Source of the DNA: Janthinobacterium violaceinigrum | GTDB lineage: Bacteria; Pseudomonadota; Gammaproteobacteria; Burkholderiales; Burkholderiaceae_D | Reading direction: 5' to 3' | DNA length: 46,021 bases | Assembly: GCF_009208555.1 (NCBI RefSeq) | Contig: NZ_WFLI01000043.1 | Span: forward strand, 1 to 46,021 | Shown here: positions 25,975 through 34,062 of the stretch, piece by piece | Numbering within the stretch: the stretch's first letter is position 1 | Layout of the letters: each line of letters begins with the position of its first letter | Notes under the pieces: generated by a model | Seen by the model: the letters and a program-made list of their open reading frames with translations, nothing else | The model's database searches: none | Told to the model about the DNA's origin: nothing | Program-made: the position numbers and the translations under genes

Positions 25975-27303
25975 TCAGGCCCCGATCACATGATTGAAGA
26001 CGGCCAGGGTCTGCTGGCCCAGGCCCGCGATTTCTGCGTCGTCGAGGATGTACGGCGGCATCAGGTAGACGGTGGAGCCGATGGGACGCATCAACAGTTC
26101 GTGTTCCAGCGCCGTGCTGAAGAAGCGGCGCGAGAAATCGGGCGCCGCATCGACGGCGTCAAACGCCCAGATCATGCCCTGCTGGCGGAAATTGTGTACT
26201 TTTTCATGCTGCGCCAGCGGCGCCAGCGCTTGCGTGATTTTGGCGGCGCGCACCCGGTTGGCCGCCAGCACATCGTCTTCCTCGAAGATGGAGAGCGTCG
26301 CCAGCGCCGCGCGGCAGGCCAGCGGGTTGCCCGTGTACGAGTGCGAATGCAGGAAGCCGCGGCGCACGTCGGTGCTGTAGAACGCCTGGTAGATGTCTTC
26401 GCGCGTCATCACCAGCGACAGGGGCAGGTAGCCGCCGCTGATGCCTTTCGACAGGCAGACGAAGTCGGGCCAGATGCCGGCCTGTTCGCAGGCAAAGAAA
26501 GTGCCCGTGCGGCCGCAGCCGACGGCGATTTCATCGAGGATCAGGTGCACTTGGTAGCGGTCGCACAGGGCGCGCACCAGCGACAGGTACAGCGGGTCGT
26601 GCATGGCCATGCCGGTGGCGCATTGGACCAATGGTTCGATGATGATGGCGGCGATTTTTTCGGATTTTTGCTGGAACAGGCGTTCTACGTCGGCGGCCGC
26701 GCGGCGCGCCACGTCCTGCGCCGTTTCGCCTTCGGCCGCCTGGCGGAAGTCGGGCGACATCACCGTCTGCGTTGCCCGCAGCAAGGGGCCATAGGCATCC
26801 TTGAACAGCGCCACGTCCGTGACGGCCAGGGCGCCGATGGTTTCGCCGTGGTAGCTGCCTTTCAAGCAGACGAATTCCTGCTTGTCGCCCTTGCCGCTGT
26901 TGCGCCACGCGTGAAAGCTCATTTTCAGGGCGATTTCCACGGCCGAGGCGCCGTCGGACGCATAAAAACTGTGACCGAGCACGCCGCCGGTCAATGCGGA
27001 GAGTTTTTCCGACAGCTCGATCACGGGTTCATGCGTGAAACCGGCCAGCATCGCGTGTTCCAGCCGGTCCAGCTGGTCCTTCAGTTCCGCATTGATGCGG
27101 GGATTCGCGTGGCCGAACAGGTTCACCCACCAGGAGCTGATGGCGTCCAGGTAGCGTCGGCCTTCGTGGTCGTACAGCCAGGCGCCGCGGCCATGGCTGA
27201 CGGGGATGAGGGGAACCGTCTCGTGATGCTGCATTTGCGTGCACGGATGCCACACGCTGCGCAGACTGCGTTCGACCCAGCCCGATTGTTTTTCTGCTTT
27301 CAA
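25975..27303 (-). CDS. bioA: Adenosylmethionine-8-amino-7-oxononanoate aminotransferase
   Basis: A 442-residue class III aminotransferase that uses SAM as amino donor to make 7,8-diaminopelargonate. VWHPCTQMQHHE near the start, SSWWVNLFGHANPRI, GSYHGETIGALAVTD, LDEIAVGCGRTG and the PLP lysine in SKGISGGYLPLS (about 285) are typical. The start is a TTG at 27303: GGAG stands five bases upstream and residues before the next ATG are conserved. It follows liuC by 46 bases, with no visible promoter or terminator, so read-through from the liu genes is likely. Confidence 0.95.
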   Translation of the reverse strand: MKAEKQSGWVERSLRSVWHPCTQMQHHETVPLIPVSHGRGAWLYDHEGRRYLDAISSWWVNLFGHANPRINAELKDQLDRLEHAMLAGFTHEPVIELSEKLSALTGGVLGHSFYASDGASAVEIALKMSFHAWRNSGKGDKQEFVCLKGSYHGETIGALAVTDVALFKDAYGPLLRATQTVMSPDFRQAAEGETAQDVARRAAADVERLFQQKSEKIAAIIIEPLVQCATGMAMHDPLYLSLVRALCDRYQVHLILDEIAVGCGRTGTFFACEQAGIWPDFVCLSKGISGGYLPLSLVMTREDIYQAFYSTDVRRGFLHSHSYTGNPLACRAALATLSIFEEDDVLAANRVRAAKITQALAPLAQHEKVHNFRQQGMIWAFDAVDAAPDFSRRFFSTALEHELLMRPIGSTVYLMPPYILDDAEIAGLGQQTLAVFNHVIGA

Positions 27304-27326
27304 AACTGCTCCAATGAATATTCTTG

Positions 27327-27343
27327 GTCCATGAGCTCTGGAC
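27327..27343. repeat. Short dyad between liuC and bioA
   Basis: GTCCA (27327-27331) and TGGAC (27339-27343) with seven bases between, in the 46-bp gap before bioA. This is the only place where a bio-specific operator could sit. Confidence 0.4.
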
Positions 27344-27349
27344 TATTAA

Positions 27350-28138
27350 CTAGCCCATGAGCCAACTCGGCTTGCGCTTGTCGAGGAACGATTGCACGCC
27401 TTCGCGTCCCTGCTCCGAGGCGCGGATCTGCGCGATGCGCTCGGCGGTGTCCGCCAGCAGCGCATCGTCGACGGGTTGGCCGACGATTTCGCGCACCAGC
27501 GTTTTCGCTTGCGCCACGGCGTGCGGGCTGTTGCCCGTCAGCGCTTTCAGCACTTCGGCGGTTTTCGCGTCCAGTGCGTCGCCAGCGACTACCTCGTGGG
27601 CAAAGCCGATGCGCAGCGCCTCTTGCGCGGAGAATCGCTCCGCGGTCAGGAAATAGCGGCGTGCCGCGTTTTCGCCCATGGCCTTGATGACATACGGTGA
27701 AATAGTGGCGGGAATCAGTCCCAGCCGCACTTCGCTCAGGCAGAAATGCACGTCTTCCGCAGCCAGAATGATATCGCATGCGGCGACGAGGCCCATGCCG
27801 CCCGCATAACAGTCGCCTTGGATCTTCGCCACGACGGGTTTCGGACACAGGTAAATCGTGCGCAGCATCTGCGCCAGCTGCAGCGCGTCGGCCTGGTTTT
27901 CGGCATGCGTGTAGCCTGCCATCTTCTTCATCCAGTTCAGGTCCGCGCCGGCGCAGAAAGCGGCGCCGTTCGCCGCCAGCACGATGGCGCGCACCATGTC
28001 GCTGCGTCCCAGGCCCTCGAAGGCGCGCGCCAGTTCGGCGATGGTCGTCTCGTTGAAGGCGTTGCGCACGTCGGGGCGGTTCAGGGTCACGGTGGCGACA
28101 TTGCCCTCGATGACCAGTTTTAAGGTTTCAAATTCCAT
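27350..28138 (-). CDS. liuC: Methylglutaconyl-CoA hydratase (enoyl-CoA hydratase family)
   Basis: A 262-residue crotonase-fold enzyme: NRPDVRNAFNETTIAEL, the oxyanion-hole segment GAAFCAGADLNWMKKM, and the active-site region GDCYAGGMGLVAACDIILAAEDVHFCLSEVRLGLIPATISPYV. Between the carboxylase and HMG-CoA lyase steps this should hydrate 3-methylglutaconyl-CoA to HMG-CoA; the assignment rests on context, as crotonases look alike. Good AGGGAG site. 22 bases after liuB. Confidence 0.92.
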   Translation of the reverse strand: MEFETLKLVIEGNVATVTLNRPDVRNAFNETTIAELARAFEGLGRSDMVRAIVLAANGAAFCAGADLNWMKKMAGYTHAENQADALQLAQMLRTIYLCPKPVVAKIQGDCYAGGMGLVAACDIILAAEDVHFCLSEVRLGLIPATISPYVIKAMGENAARRYFLTAERFSAQEALRIGFAHEVVAGDALDAKTAEVLKALTGNSPHAVAQAKTLVREIVGQPVDDALLADTAERIAQIRASEQGREGVQSFLDKRKPSWLMG

Positions 28139-28160
28139 GGTTTTCTCCCTTGCCTGCCGA

Positions 28161-29783
28161 TTACATGCGGAATACGCCGAACTTCGTGTCCGGGATTTCC
28201 GCGTTGAGCGCGGCCGACAGGCCCAGGCCCAGCACCATGCGGGTGTCGGCCGGGTCGATCACGCCGTCGTCCCACAGGCGCGCGGTGGCATAGTACGGGT
28301 GGCCCTGGTGTTCATATTGATCCTTGATCGGCTGCTTGAAGGCCGCTTCCTCGTCCGCGCTCCATGCGCCGCCCTTGCCTTCGATGCCGTCGCGCTTGAC
28401 GGTGGCCAGCACGGACGCGGCCTGGTCGCCGCCCATGACGGAAATGCGCGCATTGGGCCACATCCACATGAAGCGGGGCGAAAACGCGCGGCCGCACATG
28501 CCGTAGTTGCCGGCGCCGAAGCTGCCGCCGATGATGACCGTGAACTTCGGCACGGCGGCCGTCGCCACGGCCGTGACCATCTTGGCGCCATTGCGTGCGA
28601 TGCCCTCGTTTTCGTATTTGCGGCCCACCATGAAGCCCGTGATGTTTTGCAGGAAGACGAGCGGGATCTTGCGCTGGCAGCACAATTCGATGAAATGCGT
28701 GCCTTTCAGGGCCGACTCGGAGAACAAAATGCCGTTGTTGGCGATGATGCCGACTTTGACGCCATAGATGTGCGCGAAGCCGCAGATCAGGGTGGTGCCG
28801 TAGCGGGCCTTGAATTCGTCGAAATCGCTGCCGTCGACGATGCGCGCGATCACTTCCCTCACGTCGAACGGCTTGCGCGTATCGACGGGAATCACGCCAT
28901 ACAGTTCCTGCGTCGGGTATTTGGGCTCGACGGATGCGCGCAAGTCCATCTGCTGCGGTTTTTTGCGGTTCAGGTTTGAGACGATGGTGCGCGCCAGCGA
29001 CAGTGCATGCAGGTCGTTCTGCGCCAGGTGGTCGACCACGCCGGACAAACGCGTGTGCACGTCGCCGCCGCCCAGGTCTTCGGCCGTCACCACTTCACCG
29101 GTGGCCGCTTTCACCAGCGGCGGGCCGCCGAGGAAAATCGTGCCCTGTTCCTTGACGATGATCGATTCGTCGCTCATGGCCGGCACATAGGCGCCGCCGG
29201 CCGTGCAAGAACCCATCACCACGGCGATTTGCGGGATGCCCTTGGCCGACAGGTTCGCCTGGTTGTAGAAGATGCGGCCGAAATGGTCGCGGTCGGGGAA
29301 GACGTCGTCCTGGTTCGGCAGGTTGGCGCCGCCCGAGTCGACCAGGTAGATGCACGGCAGGTTGTTCTGGTCGGCGATTTCCTGGGCGCGCAAATGCTTT
29401 TTCACCGTCATCGGGTAGTAGGTGCCGCCCTTGACGGTGGCGTCGTTGCAGACGATGACGCATTCCTGGCCCGAGACCCTGCCGATGCCCGTAATGATGC
29501 CGGCGGATGGCGCCGCATCGACGCCTTTGGCGTCCTGGTACATGGCGTAGGCCGCCATCTGGGAAAACTCGAGGAAGGGCGTGCCGGGATCGAGCAGCAT
29601 CTGCACGCGGTCGCGCGGCAGCAGCTTGCCGCGCGCCAAGTGCTTGGCAGCGGCTGCCTCGCCGCCGCCGGCCGCGATTTTCTCGACCTTGTCGCGCAGA
29701 TCGTCGACGATGGCTTGCATGGCCGCGGCATTGGCCTTGAAATCTTCACTGCGCGGATTGAGTTTGCTTTCGATATGCGGCAT
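28161..29783 (-). CDS. liuB: Methylcrotonyl-CoA carboxylase, carboxyltransferase beta subunit
   Basis: A 540-residue carboxyltransferase of the acyl-CoA carboxylase family. Two crotonase-like halves are visible: GGTYYPMTVKKHLRAQEIA and LVDSGGANLPNQDDVFPDRDHFGRIFYNQA in the first, FLQNITGFMVGRKYENEGIARNGAKMV and GGSFGAGNYGMCGRAFSPRFMWMWPNARISVMGG in the second; these are close to the Pseudomonas LiuB pattern. It transfers CO2 from biotin on LiuD to methylcrotonyl-CoA. First liu gene in this window; liuR and liuA (isovaleryl-CoA dehydrogenase) are absent here. Confidence 0.95.
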   Translation of the reverse strand: MPHIESKLNPRSEDFKANAAAMQAIVDDLRDKVEKIAAGGGEAAAAKHLARGKLLPRDRVQMLLDPGTPFLEFSQMAAYAMYQDAKGVDAAPSAGIITGIGRVSGQECVIVCNDATVKGGTYYPMTVKKHLRAQEIADQNNLPCIYLVDSGGANLPNQDDVFPDRDHFGRIFYNQANLSAKGIPQIAVVMGSCTAGGAYVPAMSDESIIVKEQGTIFLGGPPLVKAATGEVVTAEDLGGGDVHTRLSGVVDHLAQNDLHALSLARTIVSNLNRKKPQQMDLRASVEPKYPTQELYGVIPVDTRKPFDVREVIARIVDGSDFDEFKARYGTTLICGFAHIYGVKVGIIANNGILFSESALKGTHFIELCCQRKIPLVFLQNITGFMVGRKYENEGIARNGAKMVTAVATAAVPKFTVIIGGSFGAGNYGMCGRAFSPRFMWMWPNARISVMGGDQAASVLATVKRDGIEGKGGAWSADEEAAFKQPIKDQYEHQGHPYYATARLWDDGVIDPADTRMVLGLGLSAALNAEIPDTKFGVFRM

Positions 29784-29823
29784 TGCGGTTCCTTTTTATT
29801 ATCGCCCGGTCTCTCGGGTCGCG

Positions 29824-30276
29824 CTATTCGGGAAAACTGCCGTCGAGATAAAACCAGCGCAGGGCGCCATCGCCGCGCTGGTCCGCCTCGCGCACGAAGC
29901 GGCTCACTTCATGCAGACGGTGCGCGCGGCCGTTGACCTTGTAGCGGGCCACGAATTCCACGCTGTCGCGGTATATCTCTTCGGCTTGATCTGCTGATTC
30001 TGCTTTACGTTGACGTAAACGTAAAGCAGATTTTACCTCAAGTCCCAGCCAGTGGACTTTTTCTTCGTCGGCAAACAAGGCGTCGGCGGGACAGGTGCTG
30101 GCGTGCCAGGTGGCGCGCAGATACGCTTCATCGCGCAAGGTAAACGCCGTGTAGCGCGAGCGCATCAGGGTTTCGGCCGTGGGCGGCACGGCATCGCCCG
30201 CAATATACGGGCCGCAGCAGCTGGCGTAGGAGGCGCCGCCACAGGGGCAGGCGGCAGATTTCGGGGGTGTGGGCAT
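29824..30276 (-). CDS. ychJ: YchJ-family (UPF0225) SEC-C protein with internal insertion
   Basis: A 150-residue protein with an N-terminal SEC-C zinc motif (CPCGGASYASCCGPY, about 10-24), LMRSRYTAFTLRDEAYLRATWH, WLGLEV and VEFVARYK, all YchJ/UPF0225 marks. Function unknown. Compared with E. coli YchJ, about eleven extra residues (around SALRLRQRKAESADQ, residues 83-97) lie between WLGL and VEFVARY; a 32-bp palindrome encodes them. The C-terminal second SEC-C of E. coli YchJ is absent. It lies between dadA and liuB, 40 bp before the latter. Confidence 0.88.
   Translation of the reverse strand: MPTPPKSAACPCGGASYASCCGPYIAGDAVPPTAETLMRSRYTAFTLRDEAYLRATWHASTCPADALFADEEKVHWLGLEVKSALRLRQRKAESADQAEEIYRDSVEFVARYKVNGRAHRLHEVSRFVREADQRGDGALRWFYLDGSFPE
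29999..30030. repeat. Perfect 13-bp inverted repeat inside ychJ
   Basis: TCTGCTTTACGTT (29999-30011) and AACGTAAAGCAGA (30018-30030) with a six-base loop. It is A/T-richer than the surrounding gene and coincides with the extra residues of this YchJ. Confidence 0.85.
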
Positions 30277-30368
30277 GCGCTGGCTATCAGGAACGGAAAA
30301 AGGGAACAGGAAAGTTCCGCAATTATCCGCCATAACGGCGGCGCCGGTCGCCGCCGCTGCCCGTCCGC

Positions 30369-31616
30369 CTATTTGCGCGGGCTGAGGAAGTCCAGCGCGA
30401 ACGGCGGCGCCTTGCTGGCCATGAGATCGGCCAGGATGCGCGCCGTGCCGGCGGCAAAGGTAAAGCCCAGCGGGCCATGGCCCACGTTCAGCCACAGGTT
30501 CGCGTATTTGCTGGCGCCCACCAGCGGCGCGCTGTTCGGCGTGGCGGGGCGCAGGCCGGCCCAGGCCGTGGCCTGGTCGTAATCGGCGCCGTGCGGCATG
30601 GCTTCGCGCGCCAGTCGCGTCAGGCCGGCGATGCGGCCCCAGTCGATGCTGTTGTCGGCACCCACCATGTCGACCATGGCGGCCACGCGCAGGTCGCCCT
30701 TGATGCGCGCATACAGCACCTTGCGTTCGAAATCCGTGATGCTGATCTCGGGCGCCTGGTCTTGCGCGCGGATGGGCGCCGTCAGGCTGTAGCCTTTCAG
30801 CGGATACAGGGGCAGGTAGATCCCTGCCGTGGCGGCCAGGTCGCGGCTCTGGATGCCGGCCGCCAGCACATAGTGATCTGCCTGCAGCAGGCCCAGGCTG
30901 GTGTCGACGCCCGTGATCCTGCCCTTGTGCGTGACGAGGCGACGCGCCTCGCCTTTCAGCAGGAGCGAACAGTTCGGATGCTGGAGCAGGCGCGCTTCCA
31001 GCGCCAGGCAAAAGGCGTGGCAATCGGCCACTGCCTCGCCCTGCGTGAAAATGCCGCCGGCCAGGGCGCCCTGCAGGGCCGCCAGTGCCGGTTCGCGCTG
31101 CACGGCTTCAGACGGCGACAGGACGAGGCGCGCCTCTTCCGATTCCGGCCGCGCCACGGCCCGCTGAAAGATGGCGGGCGTGCGATAGACGATGAGCTTG
31201 CCCGCATCGCGCCAGGCATATGCTTCCGGCGGCACCGTCAATTCCAGCTGGGCCATGCCGGCGCGGCTCAGTTCGCCCAATTGCAGCAGCTTGGCCGTCG
31301 TGCGCGCATTGCTGGCGCTGTTGCAATTGCGTAAGAAACTGGCCATCCAGCGCCATTGGCGCCAGTCCGCTTCGGGACGGAAGCGCAGCGGGCCGTCTTT
31401 CTGCAGCAGCCATTGCAGGGCCTTGAAGGGGACGCCCGCATCGGCCAGCGGCGCCACATAGCGGTAGCTGAGCTGGCCGCCATTGCGGTAGCTGGCGGCA
31501 ATCGCCACTTGTTCGTTGCGTTCCAGTACAGTGACCTTGTAGCCGGCCTCGGCCAGCCACCAGGCCGATGTCAGACCGACGATGCCGCCGCCGATGATGA
31601 TGACTTGTTGCTGCAT
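30369..31616 (-). CDS. dadA: D-amino-acid dehydrogenase (small FAD subunit)
   Basis: A 415-residue FAD oxidoreductase of the DAO/DadA family. The N-terminal dinucleotide motif IIIGGGIVGLTSAWWLAEAGYKVTVLER is intact, followed by SYRNGGQLSYRYVAPLADAGVPFKAL and the C-terminal GHGPLGFTFAAGTARILADLM that closes the FAD site. It oxidises D-amino acids at the inner membrane, passing electrons to the quinone pool. Substrate D-alanine would fit the cell-wall salvage genes nearby (inference). The start at 31616 (MQQQV) leads directly into the FAD motif. Confidence 0.9.
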   Translation of the reverse strand: MQQQVIIIGGGIVGLTSAWWLAEAGYKVTVLERNEQVAIAASYRNGGQLSYRYVAPLADAGVPFKALQWLLQKDGPLRFRPEADWRQWRWMASFLRNCNSASNARTTAKLLQLGELSRAGMAQLELTVPPEAYAWRDAGKLIVYRTPAIFQRAVARPESEEARLVLSPSEAVQREPALAALQGALAGGIFTQGEAVADCHAFCLALEARLLQHPNCSLLLKGEARRLVTHKGRITGVDTSLGLLQADHYVLAAGIQSRDLAATAGIYLPLYPLKGYSLTAPIRAQDQAPEISITDFERKVLYARIKGDLRVAAMVDMVGADNSIDWGRIAGLTRLAREAMPHGADYDQATAWAGLRPATPNSAPLVGASKYANLWLNVGHGPLGFTFAAGTARILADLMASKAPPFALDFLSPRK

Positions 31617-31702
31617 GTTGCCTCGCTGCGTTGCGCTCCCATGGTGCGGGAGCATTCGGGAAGAGCTTAGAGGCTGGCCGCCAACGCAGCCAATGAAACA
31701 TC

Positions 31703-31735
31703 ATGGTGCAGCCATAACTTTCAGGAATGCACCAT
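31703..31735. repeat. Dyad upstream of dadA
   Basis: ATGGTGCA (31703-31710) and TGCACCAT (31728-31735), 17 bases apart, in the gap between the serine hydrolase stop and dadA. Possible operator; no T-tract on either side. Confidence 0.4.
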
Positions 31736-31736
31736 T

Positions 31737-33092
31737 TCAATGCAAGGACTGCTTGTTGGCAATCGCACCACGGTAGAGCGCGGTGAGTATCCGTTCCTCG
31801 CTGCGCCCCATGGCGGAGTACGTGCCCGCATGCTGCGCGGGATCGCTGCCCGTGCCGCCCACCAGCATCACCATGCCATTCCGGTTCTTGAAATCGAGCA
31901 CGAAGGCGGACACCAGGCCATACGCATCGCCCAGGTGGCCCACGGCCGTGAAGCTGGCGCCCTCGGCCAGGCCATTGCCCTGCCCCGCCACCGCATCGAA
32001 CTGCTGGTTGCCCAGGCCCCAGGCGCGGTACAGGCCCCGCTCGCTGTCGCCGTTGCCGCCATCGGGCGCCAGTTGCCATTGCCGGCCAAACATCAGGGCG
32101 ATGCTGGCTGGCTGCAATAGTTGCTTGCCCTGATGGCGGCCGCCATCGAGCAGCATCTGCATGACCTTGCCCAGCCCCGCGGCGGAGATGCGCAAGCCGC
32201 CCGTGGGACTGAAGACGGTGGCGTTGCTGCCGATCGCATAGTGCGCCAGGCCGGCCGGCGCGTCGGGCGCGCGGGCGTGAAAATCGTCGGCCTGGGCGAT
32301 CCAGGGACCTGCCGGCTGCCACACTTCCGTGTCCAGCGTGCGCTTGCGGTACAGGGTGGCCGTATTGGCCACCTCGTCCGCGGAGAAGGCGGCCGGGTTG
32401 TAGCCGCCGCGCACATCGAGGGGATCGAGCAGCAGGCGCCGCATCAGCAAGTCGAAGCGCTCGCCCGTGACCTTTTCCATCACGGTGCCGATCACGCCCC
32501 AGTTCAGGTTGGCATACGTGAAATAGCGGCCCGGCGCCGCGGCTGCATCCCACATGAGGTCGCCGCCAGCCGTAAACACGTCGCGCAGGCTGCGCTCGGG
32601 ACCCCAGGCATAGCCGCCCGCGTCGCGCAAGGAAGAAGTGTGGCTGAGCAGGCTGCGCAGGGTCAGCGGCTGCTGGGGAAAGTGCGGGTTGCGCAGGGAA
32701 AAGCCCAGGTAGACGCCCACGTCCTGGTCCAGGCTCAGCTTGCCCTGCTCGACCAGGCGCATCAGGCCCAGCGTGGTCATCATCTTCGAGACGGAAGCGA
32801 TGCGGAACAGGGTGGCCGGCGTCACGGGCAAGCTGTCCGCCGGCGTGGCGCCCATGTGCCGGTAGCCGAATTGCTGCTGATACGACACCTTGCCCTGGCG
32901 GATGGCCAGCACGGACAGGCTGGCCAGCGGGTGGGCCGGGTCGTCGACGATGGCGGCCAGCGTGGCGTCGAGCGTGCGCGGCTGGCCGTCCGGCCCCGTC
33001 GTGTCGGCGCCGCTGCCGGGCGGTGCGGCCAGCGCGGTCCAGGTTGTGCCCAGTAGCAGCAAGCCCAGCAAGCCCGTCATTTTATTGTGCAT
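31737..33092 (-). CDS. Secreted serine hydrolase, class C beta-lactamase family
   Basis: A 451-residue periplasmic protein with an N-terminal signal peptide (about 1-22, ending in ALAA). The serine-transpeptidase-like triad is visible: SVSK with the nucleophile Ser 100 and Lys 103, YAN at 193-195, and HLG (VGHLGDAYG) replacing KTG. This pattern fits the EstB/AmpC-like hydrolases, which include DD-carboxypeptidases, esterases and D-aminopeptidases rather than true beta-lactamases. It diverges from the GntR regulator and adjoins cell-wall salvage genes, so a peptide or D-amino-acid substrate is plausible. Confidence 0.87.
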   Translation of the reverse strand: MHNKMTGLLGLLLLGTTWTALAAPPGSGADTTGPDGQPRTLDATLAAIVDDPAHPLASLSVLAIRQGKVSYQQQFGYRHMGATPADSLPVTPATLFRIASVSKMMTTLGLMRLVEQGKLSLDQDVGVYLGFSLRNPHFPQQPLTLRSLLSHTSSLRDAGGYAWGPERSLRDVFTAGGDLMWDAAAAPGRYFTYANLNWGVIGTVMEKVTGERFDLLMRRLLLDPLDVRGGYNPAAFSADEVANTATLYRKRTLDTEVWQPAGPWIAQADDFHARAPDAPAGLAHYAIGSNATVFSPTGGLRISAAGLGKVMQMLLDGGRHQGKQLLQPASIALMFGRQWQLAPDGGNGDSERGLYRAWGLGNQQFDAVAGQGNGLAEGASFTAVGHLGDAYGLVSAFVLDFKNRNGMVMLVGGTGSDPAQHAGTYSAMGRSEERILTALYRGAIANKQSLH

Positions 33093-33176
33093 GTTTCCCT
33101 GTGTCGCAGTGTGGTGGAGGCGCCACCAGCATAGGCCGGGATGGTTTGCGACGCTAATGAAAATTGCTTATTTATC

Positions 33177-33231
33177 TATAATGCAAAGCTATACGTACGG
33201 TAAAACATTGTTTTTTTAAGTGTATAACCGT
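33177..33231 (+). promoter_or_regulatory. Candidate promoter and operator of the GntR gene
   Basis: The 227-bp divergent gap is A/T-rich. TATAAT stands at 33177-33182 and is followed by an imperfect dyad, ACGGTAAAACA (33197-33207) and TGTATAACCGT (33221-33231), nine of eleven bases paired, centres 24 bp apart. A dyad just downstream of a -10 box would suit self-repression by the GntR protein. No good -35 was found. Confidence 0.35.
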
Positions 33232-33319
33232 TATTTATGGTCATTTTCCATTTATTCATGGGTGGACGGGCTACGCGCAGGCGCCATCGCTATTACACTA
33301 GGAGGACAAGGAGAACTGT

Positions 33320-34060
33320 ATGAGCCAGACCAGCGTAGAACTCAAGGTCGATTTAAATGACAATTCGCCTTTATATATGCAGATCGCCCGCAAGCTGAGC
33401 GATGACGTACGCAACGGCCGCTACCAGGTAGACCAGGCCCTGCCATCCGAACGTACCCTGTCCGAACTGCTCGACGTATCGCGCGTGACTGCCCGCAAGG
33501 CCATCGATCAATTGGTCGAGCAAGGCCTCGTCGTGCGCCGCCGTGGGTCGGGCAACTATATTGCCCCGCGCATCGAGCAGCCGCTGTCGAACCTGTCGAG
33601 CTTTTCCGAGCAGCTGCAGCAGCGCGGCTACCGCCCCGGTTCGCGCTGGCTCAAGCGCGATGTGGTCATCGCCAGCAGCGATGAACAGCTGAGCCTGGGC
33701 CTAGCGCAGAACACGAAAGTGGCGCGCCTGGAGCGCTTGCGCCTGGCCGACGACGTGGTGATGGCGTATGAAGTGAGCGTGCTGCCGTTCAGCGTGGTGT
33801 CGGACCCGGGCGCCGTGGGCGATTCCCTGTACGAATACTTGAGCAGTATCAAGAAGGCGCCCGTGCGCGCCTTGCAGCACATCCGCGCCATGAATGCGAC
33901 GGACGTGCTGGCCAAGCAGCTGGGCATCCCCGATGGGCAGGCCGTGCTGTTTATCACGCGCATCGCCTACCTGGAATCGGGCGAAGCGGTGGAACTCACG
34001 CATTCGTATTGCCGCAGCGATCATTACGACTTCGTGGCCGAAATGCGCCGCGCGCCGTAA
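33320..34060 (+). CDS. GntR/HutC-family regulator with UTRA domain
   Basis: A 246-residue repressor-type protein: GntR winged helix at about 15-80 (QALPSERTLSELLDVSRVTARKAIDQLVEQGLV) and a UTRA ligand-binding domain from about 95. The group includes NagR/DasR, which sense amino-sugar phosphates; with murQ and a sugar kinase downstream, GlcNAc-6-P or MurNAc-6-P is a reasonable guess. Strong ribosome site (AAGGAG). Its stop nearly abuts the convergent DJ-1 gene (two bases). The regulated genes probably resume at murQ, 2.5 kb away. Confidence 0.9.
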   Translation: MSQTSVELKVDLNDNSPLYMQIARKLSDDVRNGRYQVDQALPSERTLSELLDVSRVTARKAIDQLVEQGLVVRRRGSGNYIAPRIEQPLSNLSSFSEQLQQRGYRPGSRWLKRDVVIASSDEQLSLGLAQNTKVARLERLRLADDVVMAYEVSVLPFSVVSDPGAVGDSLYEYLSSIKKAPVRALQHIRAMNATDVLAKQLGIPDGQAVLFITRIAYLESGEAVELTHSYCRSDHYDFVAEMRRAP

Positions 34061-34062
34061 AT

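Noticed and set aside
29824..31023. Long frame joining YchJ to an upstream 250-residue extension
   Set aside because: The extension is a shadow of dadA in another frame; the true YchJ start is the ATG at 30276.
31737..33092. Call as an antibiotic-resistance beta-lactamase
   Set aside because: The third motif is HLG rather than KTG and the protein is longer than AmpC; an EstB-like peptidase or esterase is more likely.
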